64,000 nucleotides of DNA from positions 1,860,001 through 1,924,000 of the forward strand of contig NZ_CP040755.1 in assembly GCF_024585285.1 (NCBI RefSeq), read 5' to 3'. Below, piece by piece: positions 63,507 to 64,000 of the stretch. The first letter of the stretch is position 1; the number at the start of each line of letters is the position of its first letter. Origin of the DNA: Colwellia sp. M166. GTDB lineage: Bacteria > Pseudomonadota > Gammaproteobacteria > Enterobacterales > Alteromonadaceae. The translations under genes and the position numbers were made by a program. A model generated the notes under the pieces. It did not search any database. It was not told where the DNA came from and was given only the letters and a program-made list of their open reading frames with translations.

Positions 63507-64000
63507 ATGGAGTTCAGTGTAAAAAGTGGCAGTCCGGAAAAGCAACGTAGCGCCTGTATTGTCGTCGGTGTTTTCGAACCTCGTCGTTTATCAGCTATCG
63601 CTGAGCAACTCGATGAAATTAGTGAAGGCTATATTAGCAATTTACTACGCCGTGGCGATTTAGAAGGCAAATCTGGTCAGATGTTGTTATTACATCATGT
63701 GCCTAATATTCTCAGTGAGCGCGTATTGCTCGTCGGCTGTGGTAAAGAACGTGAGTTAGATGAACGCCAATATCGCCAAATCATCAGCAAAACCATTAAC
63801 ACCTTAAATGAAACTGGTTCAATGGAAGCGGTATGCTTCTTATCTGAATTGCATGTTAAAGGTCGCGATACTTATTGGAAAGTACGTCAAGCTATTGAAG
63901 CAACTCAAGATTGTCTTTATAGCTTTAACAGTTTAAAAACCCGTAAAGAAGAGCCTCGTCGCCCTTTGCGTAAAATTGTTTTTAATGTTCCTACTCGTCG
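63507..64000 (+). CDS. pepA: Leucyl aminopeptidase PepA, 5' part (runs past the window)
   Basis: The first 164 codons of cytosol aminopeptidase (family M17), cut by the window edge. The ATG at 63507 has AGGAG eight bases upstream. The N-terminal (non-catalytic) domain is seen: [33 protein letters not shown] and the linker to the catalytic domain, whose metal residues are beyond the end. In E. coli PepA also acts in Xer recombination and carAB regulation. Divergent from lptFG. Confidence 0.93.
   Translation, partial: MEFSVKSGSPEKQRSACIVVGVFEPRRLSAIAEQLDEISEGYISNLLRRGDLEGKSGQMLLLHHVPNILSERVLLVGCGKERELDERQYRQIISKTINTLNETGSMEAVCFLSELHVKGRDTYWKVRQAIEATQDCLYSFNSLKTRKEEPRRPLRKIVFNVPTR

Overview
The window is a chromosomal segment of an AT-rich marine gammaproteobacterium, most likely of the Alteromonadales and close to Colwellia/Thalassotalea. 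This is judged from protein sequences and gene order (Na+-type pomA-pomB flagellar stator next to thiI and xseB-ispA-dxs, nrdR-ribD-ribE-ribB, divergent lptFG/pepA) and is an inference, not a database result. Nearly all of it is ordinary, densely coded chromosome. No phage, complete insertion sequence, CRISPR array or rRNA is seen. One tRNA (Leu, anticodon CAA) is present.

Layout. 0.5-3.8 kb: SDR and quinone-oxidoreductase-like enzymes, a LysR regulator and a decayed LLM-type oxidoreductase that carries a repeat insertion. 4-9.5 kb: lipoprotein with a transglycosylase look, two candidate small RNAs, gshA, NhaC antiporter and an RluA-type pseudouridine synthase. 9.6-17 kb: NSS transporter, yajQ, VanZ-like protein, panE, thiI, pomB and pomA. 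17-25 kb: xseB-ispA-dxs converging on nrdR-ribD-ribE-ribBX, then glyA. 25.6-30.4 kb: five-gene unit with a secreted alpha/beta hydrolase, ABC-2 exporter, ECF sigma factor and a membrane protein. 30.7-36.4 kb: EF-hand protein, TrhA/hemolysin III protein and an ovothiol operon (glutamine-synthetase-like gene, ovoA, ovoB). 36.5-46.8 kb: diguanylate cyclase, small thiol and metabolic proteins, GlrK/QseG/GlrR signalling operon, FKBP, RsuA-type synthase and MscS. 47-53 kb: TPP riboswitch and thiCOSG plus a ThiD-ThiE fusion. 53.6-59.3 kb: a 1600-residue hybrid histidine kinase and a REC-GGDEF partner. 59.6-64 kb: parvulin, tRNA-Leu, RDD protein, lptG, lptF and the start of pepA.

The most interesting part is the ovothiol operon. 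Its first gene is a short, divergent glutamine-synthetase-fold protein that lacks the usual N-terminal domain and is not a known member of the pathway. Its last gene, ovoB, is broken by a run of ten A residues; the other frame continues for about 45 residues and encodes the Arg expected to bind the substrate carboxylate. That suggests slippage, phase variation, a recent mutation or a sequencing error. With gshA and a glutaredoxin-like gene also present, the window is rich in low-molecular-weight thiol functions.

A dispersed repeat with about 30-bp inverted ends (ATACCAA...CCCACTCAG) occurs in at least five forms from about 50 to 360 bp. It looks like a MITE-like family specific to this lineage. 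Cyclic-di-GMP functions recur: YajQ, two GGEEF cyclases and the large hybrid kinase.
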